Positions 16,885 through 24,912 of a stretch of DNA of 64,000 nt are shown here, one piece after another (position 1 is the stretch's first letter; the number at the start of each line of letters is the position of its first letter). The stretch is from Streptomyces sp. SirexAA-E. GTDB lineage: Bacteria; Actinomycetota; Actinomycetes; Streptomycetales; Streptomycetaceae. Location of the stretch: assembly GCF_000177195.2 (NCBI RefSeq), contig NC_015953.1, forward strand, positions 7,006,001 to 7,070,000. The letters are read 5' to 3'. The notes under the pieces are model-generated. The model worked only from the letters and a program-made list of their open reading frames with translations. It did no database searches and was not told where the DNA came from. The position numbers and the translations under genes were made by a program.

Positions 16885-16905
16885 TTAAATTATGCTGCAA
16901 TTTAA
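16885..16905. promoter_or_regulatory. AT-rich inverted repeat, candidate ROK operator
   Basis: TTAAATT (16885-16891) and AATTTAA (16899-16905) are perfect inverse complements separated by 7 bases, a striking AT block in GC-rich DNA. It lies 64 bases before the ROK gene. ROK repressors of the XylR/NagC type bind AT-rich dyads of about this length, so autoregulation is likely. Confidence 0.65.
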
Positions 16906-16969
16906 GTACTGAAAGAAGGGCGCGCGGCGCCGCCGGGCCAGGGTATGTTGCCTGTACGAAGGGAGCATC

Positions 16970-18304
16970 ATGGCTGAGCGCAGCAGAAGGACCGTGCGAG
17001 ACCTGCGAAGGGGGAACCGGGCGAGGGTCTTGCAGCGGTTGTACTTCGACGGCCCGCTGAGCCGGCAGGAGCTGGGCCCCGCGACGGGCCTGAGCTCGGG
17101 TTCGATCAGCAACGTGGTCGCGGAACTCGCCGCGGAGGGCCTCCTGCAGGAGGCGGGGATCGTCGACTCCGACGGCGGGCGTCCGCGTACGCTGCTGCGG
17201 GTCGCCCCGGACGGCGGGCTGTTCGTCGGCATCGACATCGGGGAGACCCGGGTCCGCATCGAGCTGTTCGACCTCTCCCTCACGGAACTCGCCCGCACCG
17301 ACCGGCTGCTGGCCCAGCACGGCTACGACGTCGAGCGCATCGTCGGCCACGTCCGTACCGGCGTGTCGGACGTCCTGCGCGACGCGGGCGCCGACCCCGG
17401 ACGCCTGCTCGGGATCGGTATCGGCGTCCCCGGAATCATAGAGCGCGACGCTCCGGACGCCGTGGGAGAACCGGGCGCCGTCGTGCACGGCCCGACCATC
17501 GGCTGGAGCGCCGTCCCCTTCGAACGCCTCCTCCGTGCCGCCGTGGACGTGCCGCCACAGGTGCCGTTCTTCATCGACAACGGCGCCCGGACCCTGGGGC
17601 AGGCCGAGATGTGGTTCGGCGGCGGCCGGGGGGCCCAGTCCGCCGCCGTGGCGCTCATCGGCTCGGGCGTGGGCGCCAGCGTGAACCGGGGCGACATGCT
17701 CGACCAGGACCTCTCCAACGCGGCCCTGGAATGGGGGCACACCACGGTGCAGCTGCGCGGCCGCCGCTGCCGGTGCGGGTCCATCGGGTGCCTGGAGGCG
17801 TACGCCGGGGCCGAGGCCATGCGCGAGCGGTGGTACGAGGCCGGGGGGCCGCTGCCCGAGGACACCGACGACGAGACGGCCCTCGCCGCGCTCCTGGAGG
17901 CCGCCCGCCCCGCCCCCGGCGGCCCCGACCCCGACCCGGTGGCCGCCACGATCCTGGACGAGACGGCCGAATGCCTGGGAGCCGCCCTGGCCGACCTCAT
18001 CAACCTCTTCCTGCCCGAACGGATCCTGCTCGGCGGCTGGGCGGGCCTGCTGATCGGCCCCCACCTGCTCCCGCAGATCCGGGCGTACGCCCAGGAGTAC
18101 GCCCTCGGACACGCGGCTGCCCGCACCACGATCGACCTCGGACACCTGGGCCCGGACGCGGTGACGGTCGGTGCCGCGACGCTGCCCCTCTCGGACTTCC
18201 TGGCCCGCGGCGGCACCCGGCCCGTACCGGACCCCGGCCCCGCCACCACTCCCGGCCCGGGACGCCTGCCCGCCCACCACTACAGCCGCGCCGCGACGGG
18301 GTGA
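16970..18304 (+). CDS. ROK-family transcriptional regulator
   Basis: This 444-residue protein has an N-terminal winged helix (about 10-65: ARVLQRLYFDGPLSRQELGP, GLSSGSISNVVAELAAEGLL) and a ROK sugar-binding domain from about residue 84 (LFVGIDIGETRVRIELFD). The ROK zinc site is intact: His257 in EWGHTTVQL and Cys267, Cys269 and Cys274 in RCRCGSIGCLE. The kinase catalytic Asp of sugar-kinase ROK proteins is replaced here (FIDNGARTLG), so it is a regulator and not a kinase. It probably senses a sugar or sugar phosphate and binds the inverted repeat at 16885-16905. It is convergent with the LacI gene (28 bases apart). No sugar transporter adjoins it, so its targets are likely elsewhere. Confidence 0.93.
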   Translation: MAERSRRTVRDLRRGNRARVLQRLYFDGPLSRQELGPATGLSSGSISNVVAELAAEGLLQEAGIVDSDGGRPRTLLRVAPDGGLFVGIDIGETRVRIELFDLSLTELARTDRLLAQHGYDVERIVGHVRTGVSDVLRDAGADPGRLLGIGIGVPGIIERDAPDAVGEPGAVVHGPTIGWSAVPFERLLRAAVDVPPQVPFFIDNGARTLGQAEMWFGGGRGAQSAAVALIGSGVGASVNRGDMLDQDLSNAALEWGHTTVQLRGRRCRCGSIGCLEAYAGAEAMRERWYEAGGPLPEDTDDETALAALLEAARPAPGGPDPDPVAATILDETAECLGAALADLINLFLPERILLGGWAGLLIGPHLLPQIRAYAQEYALGHAAARTTIDLGHLGPDAVTVGAATLPLSDFLARGGTRPVPDPGPATTPGPGRLPAHHYSRAATG

Positions 18305-18332
18305 GCCGGCGGCGCGACCGCGGCCGTACGTG

Positions 18333-19454
18333 CTACGCCGACGCCCGTACCACCAGCGTCGGCTCGAAGATCACGGAGGTCGCCGGCCGGTCCGGCTCCG
18401 CCAGGCGGTCGAGCAGCAGCCGGGCCATCTCCGCGGCCATGTCCTCCACCGGCTGCCGTACCGTCGTCAGCGGCGGCCGGCACGCCGCGGCGGCCCCGCT
18501 GTCGTCGAACCCGATCACGGCGACGTCCTCCGGCACCTTCCGGCCGTGGTCCCGCAGCACATGGCAGGCGCCCGTCGCCATCAGGTCGTTCCCCGCGAAC
18601 ACCCCGTCCAGGCCGGGGTGCTCGGTCAACAGCCGCTCCATCGCGGCCTCACCGCTCTCCTGGGTGAACCCGCCCTCGGCGACCGGGATGTACGGATGGC
18701 CGTGCCGGGCCATCGTCTCCTGGAATCCGGCGAGCCGGTCCTGCCCGGCCGGTACGTCCAGCGGCCCGCTGATCGTGGCGATCCGTCGGCAGCCCCGGGC
18801 CAGCAGGTGTTCGGCCGCCAGCCGGGCGCCGTCCCGGTGGGCCAGATCGACGTAACTGATCCGGGCGGGCCGGGTGGGACGTGCGTACAGCACGGCCGGC
18901 AGCCCGGCCTCCGCGACCAGCGCGGGCAACGGGTCCTCCGCGTGGGTCGACACGATCAGGGCGCCGTCGGCACTGCCCTGGCGCAGGTACGCCACGACCT
19001 CGTCCCGGGCCCAGGCGCTCTCGGCGAACATGAGGACCGGGTGGATCCCGCGCGGCCGCAGGTAGTCGACGACCCCCGTGACCACCCGGCCGAAGAACGG
19101 GTCCGCGAACACCCGCGCGGTGAACGACCCCTCCCCGGCCCCCTCCGGCGGCTCCCCGCCGTCCGCCGTGTGCGGCTCCCCGTCCGCCCCGTCCGCCCCC
19201 TCCGCCGGCTCGACCCCGGTGCCCGACACCACGAGGGCGACGGCGTCCGTGCGGCGGGTGACCAGGGAACGGGCCGCGCGGTTGGGTGTGTATCCCGTGA
19301 CGGAGACGGCCTCTCGTACGGCCTCCTGGATCGTCGGATCCACGTTGCGCACCCCGTTGATGACCCGCGAGACCGTGGCACGCGAGACGCCGGCGGCCCG
19401 CGCGACGTCCTCCAGGGTGGGCGCCGCACCGGCCGATCGCAGAGCATCCGTCAT
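18333..19454 (-). CDS. LacI-family transcriptional repressor
   Basis: This 373-residue protein has the LacI helix-turn-helix at the N-terminus (PTLEDVARAAGVSRATVSRV, residues 12-31, with the hinge helix NRAARSLVTRRTD). It is followed by a periplasmic-binding-protein-like core (FADPFFGRVVTGVVDYLRPRG, GVFAGNDLMATGACHVLRDH, VAVIGFDDSGAAAACRPPLT). A Gly/Glu-rich insertion of about 33 residues (about 79-111) sits between the first two core strands, where relatives have only a few residues. The promoter region contains the palindrome GGAGAGCGCTCTCC at 19486-19499. Two more copies stand before the secreted protease and DUF1996 genes. The inferred role is an autoregulated, sugar-responsive repressor of secreted proteins. 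Confidence 0.94.
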   Translation of the reverse strand: MTDALRSAGAAPTLEDVARAAGVSRATVSRVINGVRNVDPTIQEAVREAVSVTGYTPNRAARSLVTRRTDAVALVVSGTGVEPAEGADGADGEPHTADGGEPPEGAGEGSFTARVFADPFFGRVVTGVVDYLRPRGIHPVLMFAESAWARDEVVAYLRQGSADGALIVSTHAEDPLPALVAEAGLPAVLYARPTRPARISYVDLAHRDGARLAAEHLLARGCRRIATISGPLDVPAGQDRLAGFQETMARHGHPYIPVAEGGFTQESGEAAMERLLTEHPGLDGVFAGNDLMATGACHVLRDHGRKVPEDVAVIGFDDSGAAAACRPPLTTVRQPVEDMAAEMARLLLDRLAEPDRPATSVIFEPTLVVRASA

Positions 19455-19485
19455 GAGCGCATTTATAGCATCAGGGAACCGTCAC

Positions 19486-19499
19486 GGAGAGCGCTCTCC
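19486..19499. promoter_or_regulatory. LacI-type operator upstream of the lacI-family gene
   Basis: GGAGAGCGCTCTCC is a perfect 14-base palindrome, 32 bases upstream of the LacI start on the minus strand. This placement fits autoregulation. It is identical to the site at 13630-13643 and shares the 12-base core with 11964-11979. Confidence 0.82.
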
Positions 19500-19696
19500 C
19501 TCAGGTCCCGGCCTCTCTGTCCCCTGCGCTCTCCCGCCCTGGCCCGCGTTGCTTCCCGTTCCGCGGTGCCCGTGTCGCACCGCGCGTGCGCCGGGGCGCG
19601 CGTGTCAAGGGGTGGCCGCTCCCTTGTCATCGCCCTTTGCCTGCCCATAAGTTGGCCGCTTGCGACGTGTCCTACTGCCTGTGGGGGAGCCAAGTC

Positions 19697-20980
19697 ATGG
19701 CCGCGAACGGACGGCACCGCAGATACCAGCCCAGCCGGATCAACCGTGCCTCGCTCACGGTGACGGCGGGAGGCGCGGGCATCGCGCTCCCGCTGCTCAC
19801 GGCGGCCTCCGCCGGGGCGGCCTCGACCGATGTGTGGGAGAAGGTCGCCGCCTGCGAGTCGACGAGCAACTGGCACATCAACACCGGCAACGGCTACTAC
19901 GGCGGCCTGCAGTTCACCCGGTCGACGTGGGCGGCGTACGGCGGGACCGCCTACGCCGCACGAGCCGACCTGGCCACCAAGGACCAGCAGATCGCCGTCG
20001 CCGAGAAGGTGCTGGACGGGCAGGGGCCGGGCGCCTGGCCGGCCTGCTCGGTGCGGGCCGGCCTGGCACGGGGCGGCGACGCCCCCGACATCGCGCCGCA
20101 GACGCAGCGCAGCAGACCCGTGGACGGCGCGAAGACGGCCGCGTCGAAGTCCGCCGCCCCGCGGGCCGCGAAGTCCGCCCCACGGACGGCCGAGGCCGCT
20201 TCCCCGACCTCCGTACCGGGCGCGCGCGAGTCCTACACGGTGGCCCGAGGCGACTCGCTCTCCGGCATAGCGTCCACCGAGCGGGTCAAGGGCGGCTGGG
20301 AGCGGCTGTACGCGGCCAACCGCACGGTCGTCGGCTCCGACCCCGACCTCATCATCCCCGGGCAGCGGCTCACCCTGGACGTGACCGGCGCCCCCCAGCG
20401 GCAGGCCGCCAAGAAGTCCACCCAGAAGGCCACGCCGAAGACCGACCGGAAGCCCGCGGAGCAGGCGGCCCGGAAGGAGGCGGTGCCCAAGCAGACGGCG
20501 CCCCAGAGGGCGGCACCGAAGAAGACCGCCCCGAAGCAGGCCGAGAAGACCGAGCGCAAGCCCGCCGCCGAACAGCGCTCCGGGCTCAGCGCCCCCGTCT
20601 CCGCCCGCACCGGCACCCCGTACCACCAGTCCGGATCCTGGGCGAGCGGCTACCACACGGGCGTCGACTTCCCCGTCCCCACCGGCACGTCGGTGAAGGC
20701 CGTGGCCTCCGGCAAGGTCGTCTCGGCAGGCTGGGCGGGGGCGTACGGCTACGAGATCGTCATCCGGCACGCCGACGGCAAGTACAGCCAGTACGCGCAC
20801 CTGTCCTCGCTCCACGTCCGCGCGGGACAGCAGGTGGGAAGCGGCCAGCGGATCGCGCGCTCGGGCACCACCGGCAACAGCACCGGTCCGCACCTGCACT
20901 TCGAGATCCGCACCGGCCCGGGATACGGCTCCGACGTCGACCCGCTGGCCTATCTTCGGGCAGGCGGCGTCAGCGTCTGA
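19697..20980 (+). CDS. Secreted Rpf-LysM-M23 cell-wall hydrolase (resuscitation-promoting factor type)
   Basis: This 427-residue secreted protein has a signal segment ending near residue 42 (TVTAGGAGIALPLLTAASAG). The Rpf transglycosylase-like domain (about 44-120) has catalytic Glu54 in AACESTSNWHINTGNGYYGG. A Lys/Ala/Pro-rich linker leads to a LysM module (about 175-225: SYTVARGDSLSGIAS), then a second Lys/Pro-rich linker. An M23 zinc endopeptidase domain follows (about 320-420: YHTGVDFPVPTGT with the first His/Asp, and GPHLHFEIRTG with HxH). It can therefore bind peptidoglycan, cut the glycan and cut the peptide, which fits a role in spore germination and growth restart. The start is the ATG at 19697 after GGGGGAG. 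No c-di-AMP riboswitch was recognised upstream. The last 11 bases overlap the convergent permease gene. Confidence 0.93.
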   Translation: MAANGRHRRYQPSRINRASLTVTAGGAGIALPLLTAASAGAASTDVWEKVAACESTSNWHINTGNGYYGGLQFTRSTWAAYGGTAYAARADLATKDQQIAVAEKVLDGQGPGAWPACSVRAGLARGGDAPDIAPQTQRSRPVDGAKTAASKSAAPRAAKSAPRTAEAASPTSVPGARESYTVARGDSLSGIASTERVKGGWERLYAANRTVVGSDPDLIIPGQRLTLDVTGAPQRQAAKKSTQKATPKTDRKPAEQAARKEAVPKQTAPQRAAPKKTAPKQAEKTERKPAAEQRSGLSAPVSARTGTPYHQSGSWASGYHTGVDFPVPTGTSVKAVASGKVVSAGWAGAYGYEIVIRHADGKYSQYAHLSSLHVRAGQQVGSGQRIARSGTTGNSTGPHLHFEIRTGPGYGSDVDPLAYLRAGGVSV

Positions 20981-22043
20981 CCAGCCCACCGGCCACCGGA
21001 CCGGCGGGGGACGCCCCGCATTCCACGCGTCCCCCGCCGTGCTCCAGTGGCACGGCGGGCGGCAGTGACGGTGCCGGGACCGTTCCCGACGGTCCCGGCA
21101 CCGGGGAGATCAGCGGTGTCCCGGGCCCGGGCAGCACCACGCCCGCACGTCCCCCGGCGGCGTCGGCCGGCCCCGTCGCACGCCTCCGTGCGGCGTCCAC
21201 CGGGTCAGGAGCGTGGTCGTTCCCCGCCCGCTCGCGGGTGAGCAGCACCAGCCCGGCGGCTGCCAGCGCACCGCAGCCCGACGCGACCAGCGCGCCGGTC
21301 GTCGCGAAGCGGAACTGCTCACCGAAGAAGGTGATGCCCACCGCGGCGGCCACCACCGGATTGACGACGGTGACGGTCGCGAGCGGGGCCGTCAGCCCGG
21401 CGCCCCGGTAGGCCGCCTGGGAGAGCAGCAGCCCAGCCGTGGCCAGCCCCGCGATGACCAGCAGCGTCGGCAGTCCCGAACCCACCGTGCCACTCGTCCA
21501 CTCCACCGCCACGGTCTTGGTGAACACGGAGGCCATGCCGAACGCGACCCCGGCACCCGTGGCCAGCACCATGCTGCGGGGCATCCGCCGGCGCACGCTC
21601 GCGGAGAGCAGGAGCAGCGCCACCACCGCGCCGAACGACCCGACGGTCAGCGCGAATCTGTCCGTCCCGGACAGGGCGTGCGACCCCGCACCTCCGGTGA
21701 GCGCGAGCAGCCCGCCCAGACCGACCGTGGCCATCAACGCACCGCGCCAGGCCGTCCGCCCCGCCCGGCGGCCGACGAACAGGGCCGCCATCGGCAGGAC
21801 GAAGACGATCGTCAGGGCACCGAGCGGCTGCACGAGGCTGAGCGGCCCGTACGCGAGCGCCACCACATGCAGCACCGCCCCGGCGCCGTTGAGCGCCACA
21901 GCCCACCACCACACCCCGCTGCGCAGCGGTGCGAAGGCGCGCGGGTCACCGGTCGCGGCCACCCGCTCCTGGACGATCGCCCCGGCCGCGTAGGCGACCG
22001 CGGAGACCAGTGACAACAGCACCGACAACGCAAGGGAGCTCAT
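20970..22043 (-). CDS. DMT-superfamily (EamA-like) permease
   Basis: This 357-residue membrane protein has about nine hydrophobic helices (LSVLLSLVSAVAYAAGAIVQ, LVQPLGALTIVFVLPMAALF, PLATVTVVNPVVAAAVGITF). The central repeat organisation is that of drug/metabolite transporters, including the FFGEQF segment before the last helix pair. A long Pro/Gly-rich cytoplasmic tail follows. I start at the ATG at 22043; a GTG three codons upstream is possible. Its 3' end overlaps the convergent Rpf gene by 11 bases, which is unusual and makes transcript interference possible. The substrate is unknown. Confidence 0.85.
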   Translation of the reverse strand: MSSLALSVLLSLVSAVAYAAGAIVQERVAATGDPRAFAPLRSGVWWWAVALNGAGAVLHVVALAYGPLSLVQPLGALTIVFVLPMAALFVGRRAGRTAWRGALMATVGLGGLLALTGGAGSHALSGTDRFALTVGSFGAVVALLLLSASVRRRMPRSMVLATGAGVAFGMASVFTKTVAVEWTSGTVGSGLPTLLVIAGLATAGLLLSQAAYRGAGLTAPLATVTVVNPVVAAAVGITFFGEQFRFATTGALVASGCGALAAAGLVLLTRERAGNDHAPDPVDAARRRATGPADAAGGRAGVVLPGPGTPLISPVPGPSGTVPAPSLPPAVPLEHGGGRVECGASPAGPVAGGLVRR

Positions 22044-22234
22044 GTACACCACGATGTCCCGTCCGAGCAGCCGTGTCGTCGTCCGTGAGACGGCATTTCC
22101 GCGTACTGCTCCGGTAGTACGTCCATCGTTCCCACGTCCTCCTCCTGACGGTAGTCCTCACCGCTCCGGTGCTCAGCACGACGGACGGCCGGATCACGGG
22201 CGACGTACCGGGGGAACGGACGGGAAGACGCCGA

Positions 22235-22268
22235 CGCCCGCCCCGGGACGAGGTGTCCGGGACGGGCG
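22235..22268. terminator. Hairpin downstream of the RsbW-type ATPase gene
   Basis: CGCCCG and CCCGG (22235-22246) pair with CCGGG and CGGGCG (22257-22268) across one C.A mismatch and a 10-base loop. It lies 14 bases past the stop of the minus-strand gene at 22282, so it probably ends the stress cassette. Confidence 0.5.
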
Positions 22269-22281
22269 CCGTGAGGTTTCT

Positions 22282-22737
22282 TCAGGTGCTGAGCTGGAAC
22301 TCCGCCCGGATCCGCTTGCCCACCGGCACGCGCTCCGCCGTGACCCGGTCGCAGAGGGCGACCACGATCTCCATGCCGTGACCGCCCAGGCGCGACGGGT
22401 CGGGGGAGTAGAGGACCGGGAGCGCCGTGCTGCTGTCGTACACCGTGACGCAGATGCGCTCGGCGTTGCCCTCCAGCTCCAGCATGTACGGGCCGTGGCT
22501 GTAGCGGTCCGCGTTGGTGACCAGCTCGCTCACCGCCAGCATCAGATCGCTGCGGGTGTGCTCGCCGATGACCGCCAGCCACTCCGCCACGAGCCGCGTC
22601 AGGAAACGGTCGGCCAGGGCACGAGCCTGCGCGATGCATCCCGGCTCACCGGCGAAGACCTCGGCCGTGAGCAGAACGTCCGTGGACGGCGCCCCCGCGC
22701 AGGGGGCGTCCGGCCGGGAGGTGGCCTGTTCGTTCAT
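22282..22737 (-). CDS. RsbW/SpoIIAB-type ATP-binding protein (anti-sigma-like)
   Basis: This 151-residue GHKL-fold ATPase has the N box ELVTNADRY (LMLAVSELVTNADRYSHGPY), the D/G1 region VYDSSTALPVLYSPDPSRLG and the G2 segment GGHGMEIVVALCDRV. This is the small single-domain type found in streptomycetes as anti-sigma factors and in partner-switching systems. The start is the ATG at 22737. It lies 100 bases after the response regulator gene, at the end of a minus-strand cassette that includes a SpoIIE-type phosphatase and a SigB-type sigma factor. I infer a role in restraining a sigma factor, but no STAS anti-anti-sigma gene is present here. Confidence 0.85.
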   Translation of the reverse strand: MNEQATSRPDAPCAGAPSTDVLLTAEVFAGEPGCIAQARALADRFLTRLVAEWLAVIGEHTRSDLMLAVSELVTNADRYSHGPYMLELEGNAERICVTVYDSSTALPVLYSPDPSRLGGHGMEIVVALCDRVTAERVPVGKRIRAEFQLST

Positions 22738-22837
22738 GTGCTCCAGCCAAGGCGCCGCAGGGTGAGGTCTCACGACCTCTTTCTCGCCGTTCGTCTACCC
22801 GCGTCGAGAGATCCCACTCCAGGGGATCGGCAAGATC

Positions 22838-23281
22838 TTACGCACGGCCGGGCAGCCGGACCACACTGACGAAGAAATCGTCGATCTGGCGCACCGCGCC
22901 GATGAACTGCTCCAGGTCGACCGGCTTGGTGACATAGGCGTTGGCGTGGAGTTTGTAGCTGCGCAGGATGTCCTCCTCGGCGGAGGACGTGGTGAGCACC
23001 ACCACCGGGATCAGCGCCAGTTCCGGATCGGTCTTGATCTTCTCCAGCACCTGCCGCCCGTCGTACCTCGGCAGGTTGAGGTCGAGGAGGACCAAATCCG
23101 GCCGCGGAGCGTCGGTGTGCTCGCCCTGGCGGTAGAGGAAGTCCAGCGCCTCCTGGCCGTCGCGCACCACGTGCAGCGTGTTGCGGATCTTGTTGTCCTC
23201 GAACGCCTCACGGGTCATCAGCTCGTCGCCCGGGTCGTCCTCGACGAGCAGGACCTCGATGGGCTTGACGGGTTCGTTCAT
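22838..23281 (-). CDS. Single-domain response regulator
   Basis: This 147-residue protein consists only of a receiver domain. The acidic pocket is VLLVEDDPGDE, the phosphoacceptor is Asp67 in LVLLDLNLPRYDG, the switch Thr lies in VVVLTTSSAEED, and the conserved Lys in ANAYVTKPVDLEQF. It matches the CheY-like Rcp1 type that partners phytochrome-like and CHASE3 kinases. No output domain follows. The gene starts 14 bases after the histidine kinase gene, so the two form a cognate pair. The likely targets are the downstream ATPase or other proteins. Confidence 0.93.
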   Translation of the reverse strand: MNEPVKPIEVLLVEDDPGDELMTREAFEDNKIRNTLHVVRDGQEALDFLYRQGEHTDAPRPDLVLLDLNLPRYDGRQVLEKIKTDPELALIPVVVLTTSSAEEDILRSYKLHANAYVTKPVDLEQFIGAVRQIDDFFVSVVRLPGRA

Positions 23282-23295
23282 GAGGCGCCTCCCGG

Positions 23296-24912
23296 CTAGG
23301 ACGTGAGTACGACGGGATCGAGCAGTTCCGCCGTGGTACGCGTCGGTGCGTCGGTGACGACGGGCAGAGTGAAGTGAACCACAGTGCCCTCCTCGGGTGC
23401 GGTGTCCAGCCAGATGCGGCCACCGTGGAACTCCACAATCTTACGGCACAGCGAGAGGCCGATACCGGTGCCCTCGTACTCGTCGCGGGCGTGCAGACGC
23501 TGGAAGATGACGAAGACCTTGTCGGAGAACTCCGGCGCGATGCCGATTCCGTTGTCGGCGACCGAGATGTGCCACTGGTCGTCCTCTTGTTCACAGCGCA
23601 CCGTGATCCGGCAGGGGACGTCCGGGCGACGGAACTTGATCGCGTTGCCGATCAGGTTCTGCCAGACCATGCCCAGAGAGGTCGCGTCCCCCTGGAGTTC
23701 CGGCAGGGTCCCCTCGCGAACGACGACGGCGCCCGAGTCCTCCAGGGAGGCGGAGAGGTTGGTGAGCGCACGGTCCAGCGAACGTTCGAGGTCCACCGGC
23801 TTCCAGCTGTCGTGGACCCGGCCCACCCGGGAGAAGGTCAGCAGGTCGTTGATGAGGACCTGCATCCGCTTGGCTCCGTCGACCGCGAAGGCGATGTACT
23901 GCTTGCCCCGGGCGTCCAGCTCCGTGCCGTACCGCTTCTCCAGCAACTGGCAGAAGGACGCGACCTTGCGCAGCGGCTCCTGGAGGTCGTGGGAGGCGAC
24001 GTACGCGAACTGCTCCAGCTCCGAGTTCGACCGGCGCAGCTCCGTCGTCTGTTCGGCCAGCAGCTTCTCCCGGTCCGTCGCCGCGTCGAGTTCCTCCACG
24101 AGCCGCGCGCGCATGTTCTCGACCGCCGCGGCCACGGCCATGACGTCGGCGGGACCGGTGACGTCGATCCGGCGCGCGAACGCACCGGCCCGCACCCTGC
24201 TCGAAGCGGCGGCCAGCGCGTTCAGCGGCCGTCCGACCACACGGTGCAGCAGCAGGCTCAGGGCGATGACCACCAGCAGGGCACCGACCATGAGCGCGCC
24301 CAGCACCCGGTCGCGGGTGGTGCGCGCGGCGTCGAGCTCGGCACGCGCGTGGTCGCGCGCGATGTCGAGGTCCTTCTGCAGGACGCCGTTCAGTTGCCGC
24401 AGTTCGTCGAACGCCTCCTTGCTGCGCAGGATCGGCGCGGAGGACGCACCGGCCGGCCCCTCGGCCCGCGCCGCCTCGATGAGCGGTCCGGCCTGCTCGG
24501 TGCGCCAACGCGCGGCGGACTGTTCGATCCGGTCGAGATCACCGGCGAGCCCCTGGTCGTCGCCGACGAGCGCGCGCACCCGGTCCAGCCTGGCCTGCTC
24601 GTCCTTCATGCCCTGTTCGTAGGGGCTCAGGAAGGACTCGTCACCGGTCAGCGCGAAACCGCGCACGCCCGTCTCCTGGTCCAGCAGCGACATCTGCAAC
24701 TGGTAGGAGGCCGAACGGGCCGGCTGGACGCGGTCCACCAGTTCCTCGGTGCGGTCCGACATCCGGGACAGCGTGAGCCCGGCGACCGCCACGCACCCGC
24801 AGATGACGAGCACGAAGCCGGCCAGGATCAGGTGGACCCAGTTCTGCACCGACAGTCGTGTCGGCCATCCCGGCTCTCCCTCTTGCCGCGGAGCGTCGTT
24901 CACGGAACTCAT
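23296..24912 (-). CDS. CHASE3-HAMP sensor histidine kinase
   Basis: This 538-residue membrane kinase has helix 1 at about 27-48, an extracytoplasmic CHASE3 sensor (about 50-200, with QTLL-like SLLDQETGVRGFALTGDESF) and helix 2 at about 203-223. HAMP is at about 225-280, followed by a coiled coil. HisKA has His308 in VASHDLQEPLRKVASF, the light-sensor/Rcp-partner style of phosphoacceptor. HATPase_c has MVWQNLIGNAIKFRR, SVADNGIGIAPEFSDKVF and EGTGIGLSLCRKIVEFHGG. The start codon overlaps the stop of the SpoIIE gene as ATGA (24909-24912), so translation is coupled. The response regulator follows 14 bases later. The CHASE3 ligand is unknown. Confidence 0.94.
   Translation of the reverse strand: MSSVNDAPRQEGEPGWPTRLSVQNWVHLILAGFVLVICGCVAVAGLTLSRMSDRTEELVDRVQPARSASYQLQMSLLDQETGVRGFALTGDESFLSPYEQGMKDEQARLDRVRALVGDDQGLAGDLDRIEQSAARWRTEQAGPLIEAARAEGPAGASSAPILRSKEAFDELRQLNGVLQKDLDIARDHARAELDAARTTRDRVLGALMVGALLVVIALSLLLHRVVGRPLNALAAASSRVRAGAFARRIDVTGPADVMAVAAAVENMRARLVEELDAATDREKLLAEQTTELRRSNSELEQFAYVASHDLQEPLRKVASFCQLLEKRYGTELDARGKQYIAFAVDGAKRMQVLINDLLTFSRVGRVHDSWKPVDLERSLDRALTNLSASLEDSGAVVVREGTLPELQGDATSLGMVWQNLIGNAIKFRRPDVPCRITVRCEQEDDQWHISVADNGIGIAPEFSDKVFVIFQRLHARDEYEGTGIGLSLCRKIVEFHGGRIWLDTAPEEGTVVHFTLPVVTDAPTRTTAELLDPVVLTS

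Noticed and set aside
19455..19696. c-di-AMP (ydaO) riboswitch upstream of the Rpf gene
   Set aside because: Some streptomycete rpf genes have one, but none of its conserved sequence blocks was recognisable in this short leader.
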